Positions 19,483 to 29,146 are shown, numbered from the stretch's first letter. The stretch is 64,000 nucleotides of DNA from Acinetobacter sp. ANC 4173 (GCF_004331255.1 NZ_SJOF01000001.1:186001-250000); one strand, 5' to 3'. The notes: generated by a model not told the origin, from the sequence alone. Made by a program: numbers and translations.

Positions 19483-20295
19483 TTATTTCTTATCTTCAAA
19501 ATGACCAGCACCCGCAAATGCGCCACCGTGATAACGTGCAGCCGCATCATTTGGGTCTAAAGGCGGATGATTTGCGAATACTTTCTCACGGTAATCATCT
19601 GCACTATCTTCTGCAGCATAGCCAATCGAGGAAGCAAAGCGGTTATCCCATAACGTTTCACGATTATTAGACATACCGTATACAATCATGTGTGCCACAC
19701 GTGGTGCCTGCATTGATTTCACTACAATTTGAGTAAAATCATTAAATGACAACCACGTTGCTAACATTCTTCGATCAAGCGGCTCTTCAAAAGAGGAACC
19801 GATACGAATATTGACGGATTCAATGCCGAATTTATCCCAGTAATAACGGCCTAAATCTTCTGCAAAGCATTTGCTCAAACCATACAAACTATCAGGGCGA
19901 TGGGCAGCAGTCGCATCAATAGTTTCGGTACGATCATAAAAACCAATTGCATGATTTGAACTGGTATAAATGACGCGTTTAACACCATGTTGGCGTGCTG
20001 CTTCATAGATGTTGTACGTACCACGAATGTTGCCTTGCAGAATTAATTCAAACGTGTTTTCAACAGGTACACCACCTGCATGAATAATCACATCGACGTC
20101 TTTGGCTAAAGGTAAAACACTGTTAAAATCTGCCAAGTCACAACTTACACCCTCTTCATGCGCAGCTAGGTCACCTAAAGGTGCAATATCAGTTAGTCGC
20201 AAAATCTCGGCATAATCTTTCAAAGCCTCACGCAAAACACGTCCTAAACGCCCTGCCGCACCTGTAATTAAAATTCGTTTGAATTGTTTAGCCAT
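19483..20295 (-). CDS. Uronate dehydrogenase-like NAD-dependent SDR
   Basis: The 270-residue extended SDR closely resembles bacterial uronate dehydrogenase (Udh) in remembered sequence. It has TGAAGRLG (11-18), the SSNH segment (112-115), Tyr138 and Lys142 of the catalytic YxxxK, and the C-terminal YHGGAF motif. Udh oxidises galacturonate or glucuronate to aldarolactone. No other uronate-pathway gene is present, so the substrate may differ. GGAG is placed ideally before the ATG at 20295; a TTG at 20307 overlaps that ribosome site and was rejected. The gap from the aminotransferase gene is 19 bases. Confidence 0.8.
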   Translation of the reverse strand: MAKQFKRILITGAAGRLGRVLREALKDYAEILRLTDIAPLGDLAAHEEGVSCDLADFNSVLPLAKDVDVIIHAGGVPVENTFELILQGNIRGTYNIYEAARQHGVKRVIYTSSNHAIGFYDRTETIDATAAHRPDSLYGLSKCFAEDLGRYYWDKFGIESVNIRIGSSFEEPLDRRMLATWLSFNDFTQIVVKSMQAPRVAHMIVYGMSNNRETLWDNRFASSIGYAAEDSADDYREKVFANHPPLDPNDAAARYHGGAFAGAGHFEDKK

Positions 20296-20314
20296 GTTGT
20301 ACTCCAAATCTAAT

Positions 20315-21517
20315 TTATACGAGTGCTGCTAGTGCAGAACGCAATTGGGTCAATGCTTGTTGCAATTCCTTTTGGGATGTTGCAAACGACAATCGAATAT
20401 AAGGCTCTATCCCAAATGCAACACCAGGAATAGTTGCCACTTTTCCTTCTTGTAATAGATAGTTAGCTAAATCGGTGTCATTTTTGATGACGTCACCCTT
20501 AGGTGTTTTTTTACCAATAAATCCTTCACATTTAGGAAAGGCATAAAATGCACCTTCTGGCATCTTTAATTCCAATCCTTCAATTTCAGAAAGAGCCTGA
20601 ATCACCATCTGACCACGTTCGCGGTATTCTTTTGTTGATTCAGCAATGAAATCTTGAGGACCGTTCAAAGCAGCAATTGCAGCCTGTTGAGATACTGAAG
20701 AAGGACAAGTTGTGGTTTGTGACTGCATTTTATTCATTGCAGCAATTAGTTCTTTGGGTCCTGCAGCATACCCAAGACGGAAACCAGTCATTGCATACGC
20801 TTTAGAAACACCATTTACAATTAATGTGCGGTTTTTAAGTGCAGGACAGGCTTCTACAAATGAAACAAATGGCTTATCACTTAACACGATATGTTCATAA
20901 ATTTCATCAGACAAAATTAGAACATTTGGATGACGCTCAAGCACCTCACCTAATGCTGCTAATTCTGCTTTGCTATAAATCACACCCGTCGGATTACTTG
21001 GAGAATTCAACATAACCCAACGTGTTTTAGACGTAATTGCAGCTTCTAACTGATCGGGTTGAACTTTAAAATTCTGTTCAGTACCACACGGCAAAACTTT
21101 GGGTACGCCACCATTCAGTAAAGCCATATCTGTATATGAAACCCAATATGGCGCGGGTGTAATGACTTCATCACCTGGCTCTAAGGTCGCTAAGAAGGCA
21201 TTGAAAAGAATTTGTTTAGCACCATTACCTATACAAATTTCATCCTGAGAATAATCTAAGTTATTATCTCTTTTGAATTTCTTTACAACAGCATCACGAA
21301 GCTCTGGATAACCATTTGGTGCTGTGTATAAGTGATGTCCTTCAAGCATCGCTTTATAAGCAGCATCTATCACATGAGCCGGTGTTGAAAAATCTGGCTC
21401 TCCTAAACTTAAATTAATGACTGGCTCACCCGCTGCAGCCATCTGTTTTGCTAAAACAGAGACTGCCATACTAGGAGAACTCTTTACTTGTTGTACTCGA
21501 GTACTCTGGAATTGCAT
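20315..21517 (-). CDS. Class I PLP-dependent aminotransferase (AspC-like)
   Basis: This 400-residue fold-type I aminotransferase has the expected residues: NSPSNPTG (171-178), Asp204 and Tyr207 in SDEIYEH, the PLP Lys239 in SKAYAMTG, and a C-terminal Arg in IRLSFA that binds the substrate carboxylate. The overall pattern is of the thermophile-type aspartate/prephenate aminotransferases (subgroup I-gamma/AspC). Its ATG overlaps the hyuB stop by one base (TAATG), so it is translationally coupled. In context it would turn the amino acid released by the HyuAB amidohydrolase into a 2-oxo acid, although the neighbouring FAD enzyme could do the same. Confidence 0.87.
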   Translation of the reverse strand: MQFQSTRVQQVKSSPSMAVSVLAKQMAAAGEPVINLSLGEPDFSTPAHVIDAAYKAMLEGHHLYTAPNGYPELRDAVVKKFKRDNNLDYSQDEICIGNGAKQILFNAFLATLEPGDEVITPAPYWVSYTDMALLNGGVPKVLPCGTEQNFKVQPDQLEAAITSKTRWVMLNSPSNPTGVIYSKAELAALGEVLERHPNVLILSDEIYEHIVLSDKPFVSFVEACPALKNRTLIVNGVSKAYAMTGFRLGYAAGPKELIAAMNKMQSQTTTCPSSVSQQAAIAALNGPQDFIAESTKEYRERGQMVIQALSEIEGLELKMPEGAFYAFPKCEGFIGKKTPKGDVIKNDTDLANYLLQEGKVATIPGVAFGIEPYIRLSFATSQKELQQALTQLRSALAALV

Positions 21518-23184
21518 TATTTTGCTCCCCCTACAGGTGTATAGCCATAATCTGCTTCGGCTTGCTCTGGGCTGATATATCCAAAACGTACATCACGCTC
21601 AACAGACTCCCATGGGCGTTTACGAGGATCACCATATCCGCCACCACCTGGTAAACGTAGTACTAGACGACGATTTGCTGGAACTTGTTGTTGACCTTTG
21701 CCACGTAAAACCGTGCCATCATCTAATCCTACAAATCCTTTCGTACCATCCAAACCACCTTCACGTCCGCGTGCTGGGTAATTAATACGGTCAAACATGG
21801 CACTGAAACGGAACTCATAGCCTTCTGAAGCTGAAATCTCAATCTCTTGACCTAAACCACCACGTAAAGCACCAGCGCCGCCAGAACCATCACGGAATTC
21901 TTTACGCCAAACAATCACTGGACCAGCATGCTCTGTTGCTTCAACAGGCATGGTATGAACACCACTTGGGAATGCAGTTGCACTTAAACCATCAAGGTTG
22001 GCACGTGCTCCCATACCACCACTATTGAACATCAACATTTCTGCATTACGACCATTTGGATTCGTTGCCAGTGGTCGCACACTCATATGTAAGTTCCAAA
22101 GCGCACTTGCACCTTCCGCTGGTACAGTTCCATGTAAACACTTGTGTAATGCACCAAGCACAAGGTCAGGTACAAAGTGACCTAAAACATGACGTACTGA
22201 TACGGGTGCTGGATGTTTAGCATTTAAAATACAGCCTTCTGGAGCAACCACCTCAAAAGGTTCAAGCGATGCTGTATTATTTGGAATTTCAGGTGCCAAA
22301 ATACATTTCAAAGCATAGCAAGCATAAGCTTTGGCATAACCTAAAGGTACGTTAATACCGAACTGACTCATGCCTGAAGTGCCTACAAAGTCAGTTAAAA
22401 TACCATCTGGTCCAACTGTTAATGTCACTGAAAGTGTCACTGGCACATCGTAACCGTCAAGGGTCATGCTATTGGTATATTGACCACGAGGTAGAGACTT
22501 AAAACAATCCAATGTTGCTTTACGGCTATGCTCCAAGATAAAACCACCAATCATATCTAGATCGTTCAGATTGAACTCACGTAACATGTCGATTAAACGT
22601 AAATGGCCAGTTTCATTACAAGCAGACAGCGCATAGAAATCGCCAATTACACGGTCATTCTCACGCACGTTATGACGAATAAGATTAACCAGATCTTTAT
22701 TAACCTTGCCACGTTCAAACAACTTCATAACAGGGATAAATAAACCTTCTTCATATACTTCACGAGCATCTGGGCCAAAACCTCGACCACCGATATCCAC
22801 TACGTGTGCAGTACTAGCAAAATAGCCAATCAACTTGCCTTTATAAAATGAAGGAGAAACAATCGTAATATCATGTAAATGGCCTGTACCCTTCCACGGA
22901 TCATTGGTCACATAAACATCACCTTCGTAAATGTTATCCGCACCAATATCATTAATAAAATGGACAACAGCTTCGGCCATCGTATTCACATGACCTGGCG
23001 TACCTGTCACTGCCTGAGCAATCATTCGACCTTCGCGATCAAATACACCTGCTGATAAGTCACCTGCTTCACGCACACTCGTAGAAAATGCAGTTCGAAT
23101 CAGTGTTAAAGCTTGTTCTTCAACCACTGAAACCAAACGGTTCCACATAACCTGCATTTGAATATCAATTAAATTTGTTGTCAT
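21517..23184 (-). CDS. Hydantoinase B/oxoprolinase family subunit (HyuB)
   Basis: The 555-residue protein belongs to the Hydantoinase_B family. Recognisable blocks are FSTSVREAGDLSAGVFD near residue 28, NDPWKGTGHLHDITIVSP around 92-109, and the C-terminal LPGGGGYGDP. It works as a heteromer with HyuA, encoded 23 bases upstream, to hydrolyse a cyclic amide with ATP. Characterised relatives act on hydantoins, N-methylhydantoin, 5-oxoproline or caprolactam. The substrate here is not determinable. Length fits the separate B subunit rather than the fused 5-oxoprolinase. GAGG precedes the ATG. Confidence 0.9.
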   Translation of the reverse strand: MTTNLIDIQMQVMWNRLVSVVEEQALTLIRTAFSTSVREAGDLSAGVFDREGRMIAQAVTGTPGHVNTMAEAVVHFINDIGADNIYEGDVYVTNDPWKGTGHLHDITIVSPSFYKGKLIGYFASTAHVVDIGGRGFGPDAREVYEEGLFIPVMKLFERGKVNKDLVNLIRHNVRENDRVIGDFYALSACNETGHLRLIDMLREFNLNDLDMIGGFILEHSRKATLDCFKSLPRGQYTNSMTLDGYDVPVTLSVTLTVGPDGILTDFVGTSGMSQFGINVPLGYAKAYACYALKCILAPEIPNNTASLEPFEVVAPEGCILNAKHPAPVSVRHVLGHFVPDLVLGALHKCLHGTVPAEGASALWNLHMSVRPLATNPNGRNAEMLMFNSGGMGARANLDGLSATAFPSGVHTMPVEATEHAGPVIVWRKEFRDGSGGAGALRGGLGQEIEISASEGYEFRFSAMFDRINYPARGREGGLDGTKGFVGLDDGTVLRGKGQQQVPANRRLVLRLPGGGGYGDPRKRPWESVERDVRFGYISPEQAEADYGYTPVGGAK

Positions 23185-23207
23185 TGTAATAACCTCTAAT
23201 GCCTGCC

Positions 23208-25283
23208 TTAACGCTTAACAACCAATAAGCAGCCGTCTGGTTGAACAGTTGCAGTGAATGAAGATGTAACAAATGTAGAAGTCTCACGCTCAGCAATGAT
23301 TGCAGGACCATCTATTTGAGCGCCAATATTCAAGTTTTCACGCTGATAGATATTTGCATCAATAAAATCGCCTTTAACGACATCAAAGACTTTACGTTGT
23401 GCGATTGGCTCAGCTTGATGTGTTGCTTCGATCTGTTCTACAGGTACGACTGGAGCAAGAGGTGAGCTTGCTTTAACAGACCAACTCACAATCTCGACAT
23501 CAGGACCTTCAATTGGTCGACCAAAGAATGTGGTATAGGCTTGTTCAAATGCACTTTTAAATACTGCTGCATCATCTTGACTAAATGTTTTAAAGCCTAA
23601 TTGAACAGGAATTTCCCAACCTTGTCCGACATAACGCATAAATGCCGTACATTCCTTCTCGATATCCCCTTCAGGCATACCTTGACGTAAGAAACCGATG
23701 GCTTCTTGTGTCATATCATCAATCAAACTATTGATTTGTTTAGCATCAAATGTTGAAAGACGTGCAAATGAACTACGCACTGCTTCATAGCCAAAAGGTG
23801 CACGTAAGAAACCAATCGCAGAACCGACACCCGCACCAGCAGGAACAATAAAGCGTGATACACCCATTTTTTCACAAAGACGTGCTGCATGTAGCGGACC
23901 ACCACCACCAAAAGTAATCATGGTGAAATCCGAAATATCTTTACCACTTTCTACAGCATGAACACGACCAGCATTTGCCATGTTTTCATCTACAACTTCA
24001 CACACACCATAGGCAGCGGTTTTTGCAGCAAGCTGTAAAGGATTACCAATCACTTTCGCCATTGCTTCGTCAGCATTGTCTTCTGAAAGTAGGATTGCTC
24101 CACCGGCAAAATTCTTAGCATCTAAGCGACCTAATAAAAGGTTTGCATCTGTAATTGTTGGCTCAGTACCACCACGGTTATAACAAGCTGGACCAGGTTC
24201 AGACGCTGCACTATGTGGCCCTACACGAATTTGGCGCATACTATCGATACTGGCAATCGAGCCACCACCCGCTCCAATTTCAACCATCTCTACAACAGGA
24301 ATTGAAATTGGCATTCCGCTTCCTTTTTTGAAGCGATATGTTCTAGCAACTTCGAATGTTTTTGCAGTTTTCGGTACTTGCTGTTCAATTAAACAGATTT
24401 TTGCTGTTGTTCCACCCATATCAAATGAAACAACTGAATCAAGTGAATATTTACGGGCAATATCTGCTGCGAAAATAGCACCACCAGCAGGACCAGATTC
24501 TACGAGACGAACTGGAAATTCAGCAGCACTCTCTACAGAAATAATTCCACCCCCAGAGTGAATCATGAACACTGGGCACTGAGCGCCTTCTTGTTTCAAT
24601 GTCACCACTAAGCGATCTAAATAAGACTTAATAATTGGTTTTACATAAGCATTTGCACACACAGTGTTGAAACGCTCAAATTCACGCATTTGTGGTGAAA
24701 CTTCACTCGAAATCGAAATTGATACTTGCGGTAAACGAGCAGCTAGAGCTTCACGTAACTTACGTTCATGCTCTCCATTCATATAACTATGGATAAAGCC
24801 AATAGCCACACTTTCATAATTACCTTGAGCAATTTGCTCAACAACATCATCTATGTCTTGTTGTTGTGGTTCGATTAACACATTGCCATCAACACCAATA
24901 CGTTCTTTTAATGTATAACGGTGTTCACGTTCGATTAATGGCGGTGGTAATGAAATATTAATATCATACTGCTCAAAACGATTCTCTGTTCTCATTTCAA
25001 GAGTGTCGCGAAAACCTTCAGTAGTGATAAATGCAGTCTTTGCACCTCTACGTTCAATCAATGCATTGGTTGCTAAAGTTGTACCATGAATTAATTGATC
25101 AATATCTGCTAAGGTTACACCTGCTGTCTTAGCGACCTGAGACACACCTTTTAGAATTGCACGTTCAGGGAGTTCGTAGTCAGTAAGGACTTTTGTCGAA
25201 TGGATGACTCCATTTAAATCCAAAGCGATATCGGTGAATGTTCCGCCAATATCAACACCAACACGACAGATTGAAGTCGTCAT
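23208..25283 (-). CDS. Hydantoinase A/oxoprolinase family ATP-dependent subunit (HyuA)
   Basis: HyuA is the ATP-binding subunit of an ATP-dependent cyclic amidohydrolase. The N-terminal VGVDIGGTFTDIAL phosphate loop belongs to the Hydant_A_N domain (about 6-180). A Hydantoinase_A core (about 200-490) follows, with HSGGGI, SFDMGGTTAK and FGGGGPLHA. A C-terminal domain runs to residue 691. I start at the ATG at 25283, preceded by AAGGT. An in-frame extension to 25373 adds a hydrophobic, unrelated leader and was rejected. It is the first gene of the seven-gene operon, divergent from the LysR gene across a 615-base AT-rich gap. Confidence 0.9.
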   Translation of the reverse strand: MTTSICRVGVDIGGTFTDIALDLNGVIHSTKVLTDYELPERAILKGVSQVAKTAGVTLADIDQLIHGTTLATNALIERRGAKTAFITTEGFRDTLEMRTENRFEQYDINISLPPPLIEREHRYTLKERIGVDGNVLIEPQQQDIDDVVEQIAQGNYESVAIGFIHSYMNGEHERKLREALAARLPQVSISISSEVSPQMREFERFNTVCANAYVKPIIKSYLDRLVVTLKQEGAQCPVFMIHSGGGIISVESAAEFPVRLVESGPAGGAIFAADIARKYSLDSVVSFDMGGTTAKICLIEQQVPKTAKTFEVARTYRFKKGSGMPISIPVVEMVEIGAGGGSIASIDSMRQIRVGPHSAASEPGPACYNRGGTEPTITDANLLLGRLDAKNFAGGAILLSEDNADEAMAKVIGNPLQLAAKTAAYGVCEVVDENMANAGRVHAVESGKDISDFTMITFGGGGPLHAARLCEKMGVSRFIVPAGAGVGSAIGFLRAPFGYEAVRSSFARLSTFDAKQINSLIDDMTQEAIGFLRQGMPEGDIEKECTAFMRYVGQGWEIPVQLGFKTFSQDDAAVFKSAFEQAYTTFFGRPIEGPDVEIVSWSVKASSPLAPVVPVEQIEATHQAEPIAQRKVFDVVKGDFIDANIYQRENLNIGAQIDGPAIIAERETSTFVTSSFTATVQPDGCLLVVKR

Positions 25284-25732
25284 CGTTCTTACCTTTTTAA
25301 AAGTTAATTTCTTATTCGCTAACACTGAATAGCTTAAAATCAAAATAATAGTTGAGTTAAAATACGTCAACACAGCTTAAAATAATAAAAATGCATTTTA
25401 ATCATTCAAATTTTAATAAAATACATTGATTTTATTATTAAATATCAATTACTTATGTTTTTATAAAATTCATTATAATATTAATTATTGGTCAAAATTT
25501 AACTTAAGAAAATAAGTTAATACATCATTCCTAATTTTCTCTTGATATTTTATGAAAAATAATTACGATAAAATAGGGTTTAGTTACATCCACTGATTCA
25601 ATTACTCATATTAAAAAAATACTCTACATGACATTTTATCTAAAGGTATTTTAATTATAAAATTACTTAAAAAAAAACAATAGAATTAAAATCAAGCAAT
25701 TGATTTATATCATATATTTTTTGGCATAAAAT

Positions 25733-25768
25733 ATGCTTTAAAAAGCATTGATATTCTTTATAGAATAT
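25733..25768. promoter_or_regulatory. Two adjacent inverted repeats in the hyuA-LysR intergenic gap
   Basis: ATGCTT-N4-AAGCAT (25733-25748) is followed two bases later by ATATTC-N6-GAATAT (25751-25768). The second resembles the T-N11-A dyads bound by LysR regulators. They lie in the 615-base gap between the hyuA operon and the divergent LysR gene, nearer the LysR side. The rest of that gap (25284-25898) is AT-rich with no credible gene. Confidence 0.4.
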
Positions 25769-25898
25769 TAAGATAATACTTTTCTTTGACACCATTACAC
25801 TGGAATAAATGCATTAAGCCATATATTTTATTAAGAGGAGATGGCAAAGGGTGCTATCAAAGTTTTTTCGATCCGCGAGCATTTTCAGAGGATAGATT

Positions 25899-26798
25899 AT
25901 GCAAAAGATGACTTCAAGAACATATCCTTCCACTATGTCACTTCGATGTTTTGAAGCTTCAGCCAGATATTTAAGTTTTACAAAAGCAGCTCAAGTCCTC
26001 CATATGACGCAGAGTGCAATTAGTAAACAAGTTGCTCATTTAGAAGATAGTCTAAATATTCAACTCTTTGAACGATCATTACAGCGCTTACAACTCACGC
26101 CTACGGGAAAACTCTTTCTAAAAGAAACACAGATTATTCTGAATCAAATCGAAATATCTGTTTTAAATGTACTTGCACATCGTAATGAGGCAGATACCTT
26201 AAATCTTGCTGCTCATCCTACATTATGTTCCCGTTGGCTTATTCCGATTTTAAAGGGTTTTAGTGACACCAACCCTCAGATTCATTTGGAATTTCAAGAG
26301 CAGATCAGCTCCTCAGATATTGATATTAGTCAGATTGACGTTGCTTTTTTATATGGAGATGGCGTTTGGCGAGATATGACCAGTATCAAGTTATTTGAAG
26401 AAAGCTGTATTGCGGTAAGCTCACCCGATTTAATCAGTGCACCATTAAACAAAATTGAAGACTTCCAAAATTATGTGCTCATCCAGTCTCGTGCAAGGCC
26501 CCGAGTTTGGGATGAATTCTTTCAAGCACAAGATTTCAGCCATGAAAAGACGTTTATTGGACCCAGATTTGATACATTTTCAGCATGTGTAAACTCTGCA
26601 ATGATTTGCTCAGGAATTGCATTAATACCTAAATTTTTTGTAAAAAAAGAACTGGAAAGTGGTGAGCTCATTCAAGTTTGGCCATATGAAATGCAGACCA
26701 ATAGGTCTTACTATATGATTTATCCAACTTCTATGTCGCAAACACCTAAAATCACCACGATGGTGCAATGGATTAAAAACCGACTCGAATCTGATTAA
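25899..26798 (+). CDS. LysR-type transcriptional regulator (GcvA-like)
   Basis: The 299-residue protein has the LysR winged helix-turn-helix (about 15-70: LRCFEASARYLSFTKAAQVL, then MTQSAISKQVAHLED). A periplasmic-binding-protein-like effector domain (about 95-295) follows. The opening resembles the GcvA/AmpR branch. It is divergent from the seven-gene catabolic operon, the usual position for a LysR activator of that operon, so regulation of hyuA onwards is inferred. AGAGGA precedes the ATG. The 3' end overlaps an inverted repeat (26787-26816) that may act as a terminator. Confidence 0.9.
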   Translation: MQKMTSRTYPSTMSLRCFEASARYLSFTKAAQVLHMTQSAISKQVAHLEDSLNIQLFERSLQRLQLTPTGKLFLKETQIILNQIEISVLNVLAHRNEADTLNLAAHPTLCSRWLIPILKGFSDTNPQIHLEFQEQISSSDIDISQIDVAFLYGDGVWRDMTSIKLFEESCIAVSSPDLISAPLNKIEDFQNYVLIQSRARPRVWDEFFQAQDFSHEKTFIGPRFDTFSACVNSAMICSGIALIPKFFVKKELESGELIQVWPYEMQTNRSYYMIYPTSMSQTPKITTMVQWIKNRLESD

Positions 26799-26816
26799 TT
26801 CTCTTTAATCAGATTC
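26787..26816 (+). terminator. Inverted repeat overlapping the LysR stop codon
   Basis: GAATCTGATTAA (26787-26798) pairs exactly with 26805-26816 across a six-base loop. No T tract follows, so terminator function is uncertain. Confidence 0.4.
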
Positions 26817-26826
26817 TATACCCATA

Positions 26827-26853
26827 GTAAGATCATGAAGTTCATGATCTTAC
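26827..26853. repeat. Perfect 27-bp palindrome between LysR and hisC-like genes
   Basis: GTAAGATCATGAA (26827-26839) and its exact reverse complement (26841-26853) flank a single central G. With a one-base centre it looks more like a protein-binding operator than a terminator. It lies 126 bases before the hisC-like start. Confidence 0.6.
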
Positions 26854-26978
26854 AAATTCATGAAAAAAAGGAATCCACTTCATAGGAAATGGAATCTAAA
26901 TCATCCATCTACACTAATCCTATTCTTCTATAATCATATTCTTTTCAATTGAACTTAGTAGAATCAGGAGTCTTCGTG

Positions 26979-28085
26979 ATGGAAATTGTTGATAATCAAT
27001 ACAACTCAGATCCTATGCGTTTTTTGAGTCCTGATATACGCACATTACAACCTTATGTACCTGGTGAACAGTCAAAGAATGAGTACATCCTAAAACTCAA
27101 TACCAATGAAAACCCATACCCTCCTTCACCTCAAGTTGCCAAAGCTATACAACAGCTAATTTCTAATTCAGCAGATTGCCTAAGATTATATCCAGATCCT
27201 GATGCAAAGCTGCTTAGAGCTAAGATCGCGCAACAACAAAAGGTAGATATTGACCAGATCTTTGTCGGAAATGGTTCAGATGAAGTATTGGCCTTCATTT
27301 ATAAAGCTTTCTTTAACCACCCATCTAAATCTATTCTTTATCCAGATATTAGCTATAGTTTTTACCCTGTTTACAAACAATTTTACGGTTTGAACGCAAT
27401 TGCCATACCTGTAGATGTCAATTTTCAGATCCAACCTCAAGATTATGATCAAGAAAATTGCGGTATTATTATCGCCAACCCAAATGCTCCAACAGGAATT
27501 GCTCTCGAATTAACACAAATTGAAGAAATCCTAAAAGCAAATCCAAATAGCGTGGTGGTAATTGATGAAGCCTATGTAGATTTTGGAGCACAGTCTGCAG
27601 TAAAACTTATTCCTCACTACGATAACTTAGTCGTATGTCAAACAACCTCTAAATCTCGCTCATTAGCAGGATTAAGAGTTGGATTTGCCATTGCCCAAAC
27701 CCATCTTATTAACGCTTTAGATCGAGTTAAAAATTGCTTCAACTCTTTCCCAGTTGATCAAATTGCCATTGCAGCAGCAGCAGCCTCTTTCGAAGATCAA
27801 AGTTATTTTGAAAAATGTTGTCAGCAAGTTATTGAAGATCGAGAGCACTTAATCCATGAGCTAGAACAGTTAGGATTCCAAGTTCTTCCATCTAAAGCTA
27901 ATTTCATTTTTGTTCATCATCCTACGGCTGAAGCAAAACAACTTGCACAACAGTTAAAACACCAAAATATTCTAGTCAGATACTTTGATAAGCCGAGAAT
28001 CAATGGATATTTACGTATTAGTATTGGAACCTTGCATAATAATACTCGATTAGTTAATACACTAAGTACCATCTTGAAAGAATAA
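26979..28085 (+). CDS. Histidinol-phosphate aminotransferase-like enzyme (HisC family)
   Basis: This 368-residue PLP aminotransferase is of the HisC type. It has LNTNENPYPPSP near the N-terminus, NPNAPTGIAL, VIDEAYVDFG and the PLP-lysine region SKSRSLAGLRVGFA. The C-terminal INGYLRISIGT carries the carboxylate-binding Arg. I use the ATG at 26979 because AGGAG precedes it; an upstream in-frame start at 26949 has no ribosome site. No other his genes are near, so it is probably a catabolic or alternative-specificity paralogue rather than the biosynthetic enzyme. Substrate unknown. Confidence 0.82.
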   Translation: MEIVDNQYNSDPMRFLSPDIRTLQPYVPGEQSKNEYILKLNTNENPYPPSPQVAKAIQQLISNSADCLRLYPDPDAKLLRAKIAQQQKVDIDQIFVGNGSDEVLAFIYKAFFNHPSKSILYPDISYSFYPVYKQFYGLNAIAIPVDVNFQIQPQDYDQENCGIIIANPNAPTGIALELTQIEEILKANPNSVVVIDEAYVDFGAQSAVKLIPHYDNLVVCQTTSKSRSLAGLRVGFAIAQTHLINALDRVKNCFNSFPVDQIAIAAAAASFEDQSYFEKCCQQVIEDREHLIHELEQLGFQVLPSKANFIFVHHPTAEAKQLAQQLKHQNILVRYFDKPRINGYLRISIGTLHNNTRLVNTLSTILKE

Positions 28086-28097
28086 TTCAATTGATAA

Positions 28098-28128
28098 ATC
28101 GGCCTTATTTACACAATATAAGGCCGAT
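28098..28128 (+). terminator. Terminator-like hairpin after the hisC-like gene
   Basis: ATCGGCCTTAT (28098-28108) pairs with ATAAGGCCGAT (28118-28128) about a nine-base loop. The downstream tract is T-rich but interrupted. Confidence 0.65.
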
Positions 28129-28134
28129 TGAAAT

Positions 28135-29100
28135 TTATTTTTTGCTTAAATAATGTTCTGAAGAATCATTAAAACTCAATATACTGCAAAGCCCTATAAT
28201 TGAAGCAAGCATTAAATAGAATGCAGGGATATACGGATTACCCGTAACCTCAATTTACCAAGCATTCAGCATTGGTGCAGTTCCCGTAAACAAAGCAACG
28301 CCAATATTATAGCTGATCGCCATTCCTGTATAACGGACATGAACAGGAAACAAAGAAGGTAACATCGCCAGAATACAACTGAATAAACTAGCCCAACAAA
28401 GACCGAGTCATGAGATTCCTAAAATTTTGAAACCAAGTTCTGGCTTATAAATTAGGTAGAACGATGAAATCGCCATAATCAAAACCCCAAAAGCACCGAA
28501 CATCATCATGATTTTCCGTGAAGTCTTTATTGCGATACATGTAAATATTGGAATACAAATAAGAAAAATTAGTAAAAACATAGATATAAAGATTGTAATA
28601 ACTCCTTTTTCAAGGGTTTCAACTAATGAAAAGATTGTTCCTCTTTTTCTTATTTTTTTCAAAATCGTCGCTTTCGTGGAAATGGCGACGAATATATATC
28701 CCGATCAGACTCAAAGATGCCGCTAAAAAAATGGTAATCTCCCCCATTCCATCATTTGCTCAGTCGAAAGCAAGGAAAAATAGGTTGCTGTTATAATAAG
28801 ACCGAAAAGAAATCCTGCAATACACCCCACTTCAATCAAGCTAGTTGCGAAAGTTCAATTATTATCATTACTGTGCTCTACCACAAATATTGCAGCACTA
28901 CATACTTCACCACCAGCAGATAGATCCTGTATTAATCGCAATATAATCAATAAGATTGGAGATAGAAAACCAATGTGTGTATAGGCGGGTAATAGACCAA
29001 TACCCAAAGTAGCACCCACCATTAACCATAACGCCAGACTTAATGCCGCTTTTCAACCAATAGTGTCACCAATCTAACCCAATAATATCCCCCAATATCT
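28135..29100 (-). pseudogene. Decayed MHS-family (ProP/KgtP-like) MFS transporter
   Basis: Reading the minus strand across frames recovers clear metabolite:H+ symporter landmarks. IGDTIG*KAALSL stands near 29050, followed by LLPAYTHIGFLSPILL, RLIQDLSAGGE (family consensus RLLQGLSAGGE) and VEHS. Near the other end are LPSLFPVHVRYTGMAISYN and VTGNPYIPAFYL. At least three in-frame stops (TAG, TGA, TAA) and frameshifts interrupt it. About the first 60-70 residues, including the first membrane helix, are absent. The remains are about 320 codons of a normal 430. It probably once imported the substrate of a nearby catabolic unit, but cannot work now. Confidence 0.85.
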
Positions 29101-29146
29101 TTCGTCTAGTTTTATAAAAAATCTTCTAATGATTTTTATTCAAGAT

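Noticed and set aside
25284-25373. Longer HyuA start
   Set aside because: The 30 added residues are hydrophobic and unlike the family, while the ATG at 25283 has a good ribosome site and gives the standard N-terminus.
26979-28085. Biosynthetic hisC
   Set aside because: No his genes adjoin it and its neighbours are catabolic, so only family membership is claimed.
28135-29100. Stop-codon recoding in the MHS transporter
   Set aside because: TAG, TGA and TAA all occur together with frameshifts and a missing N-terminus, which indicates decay.
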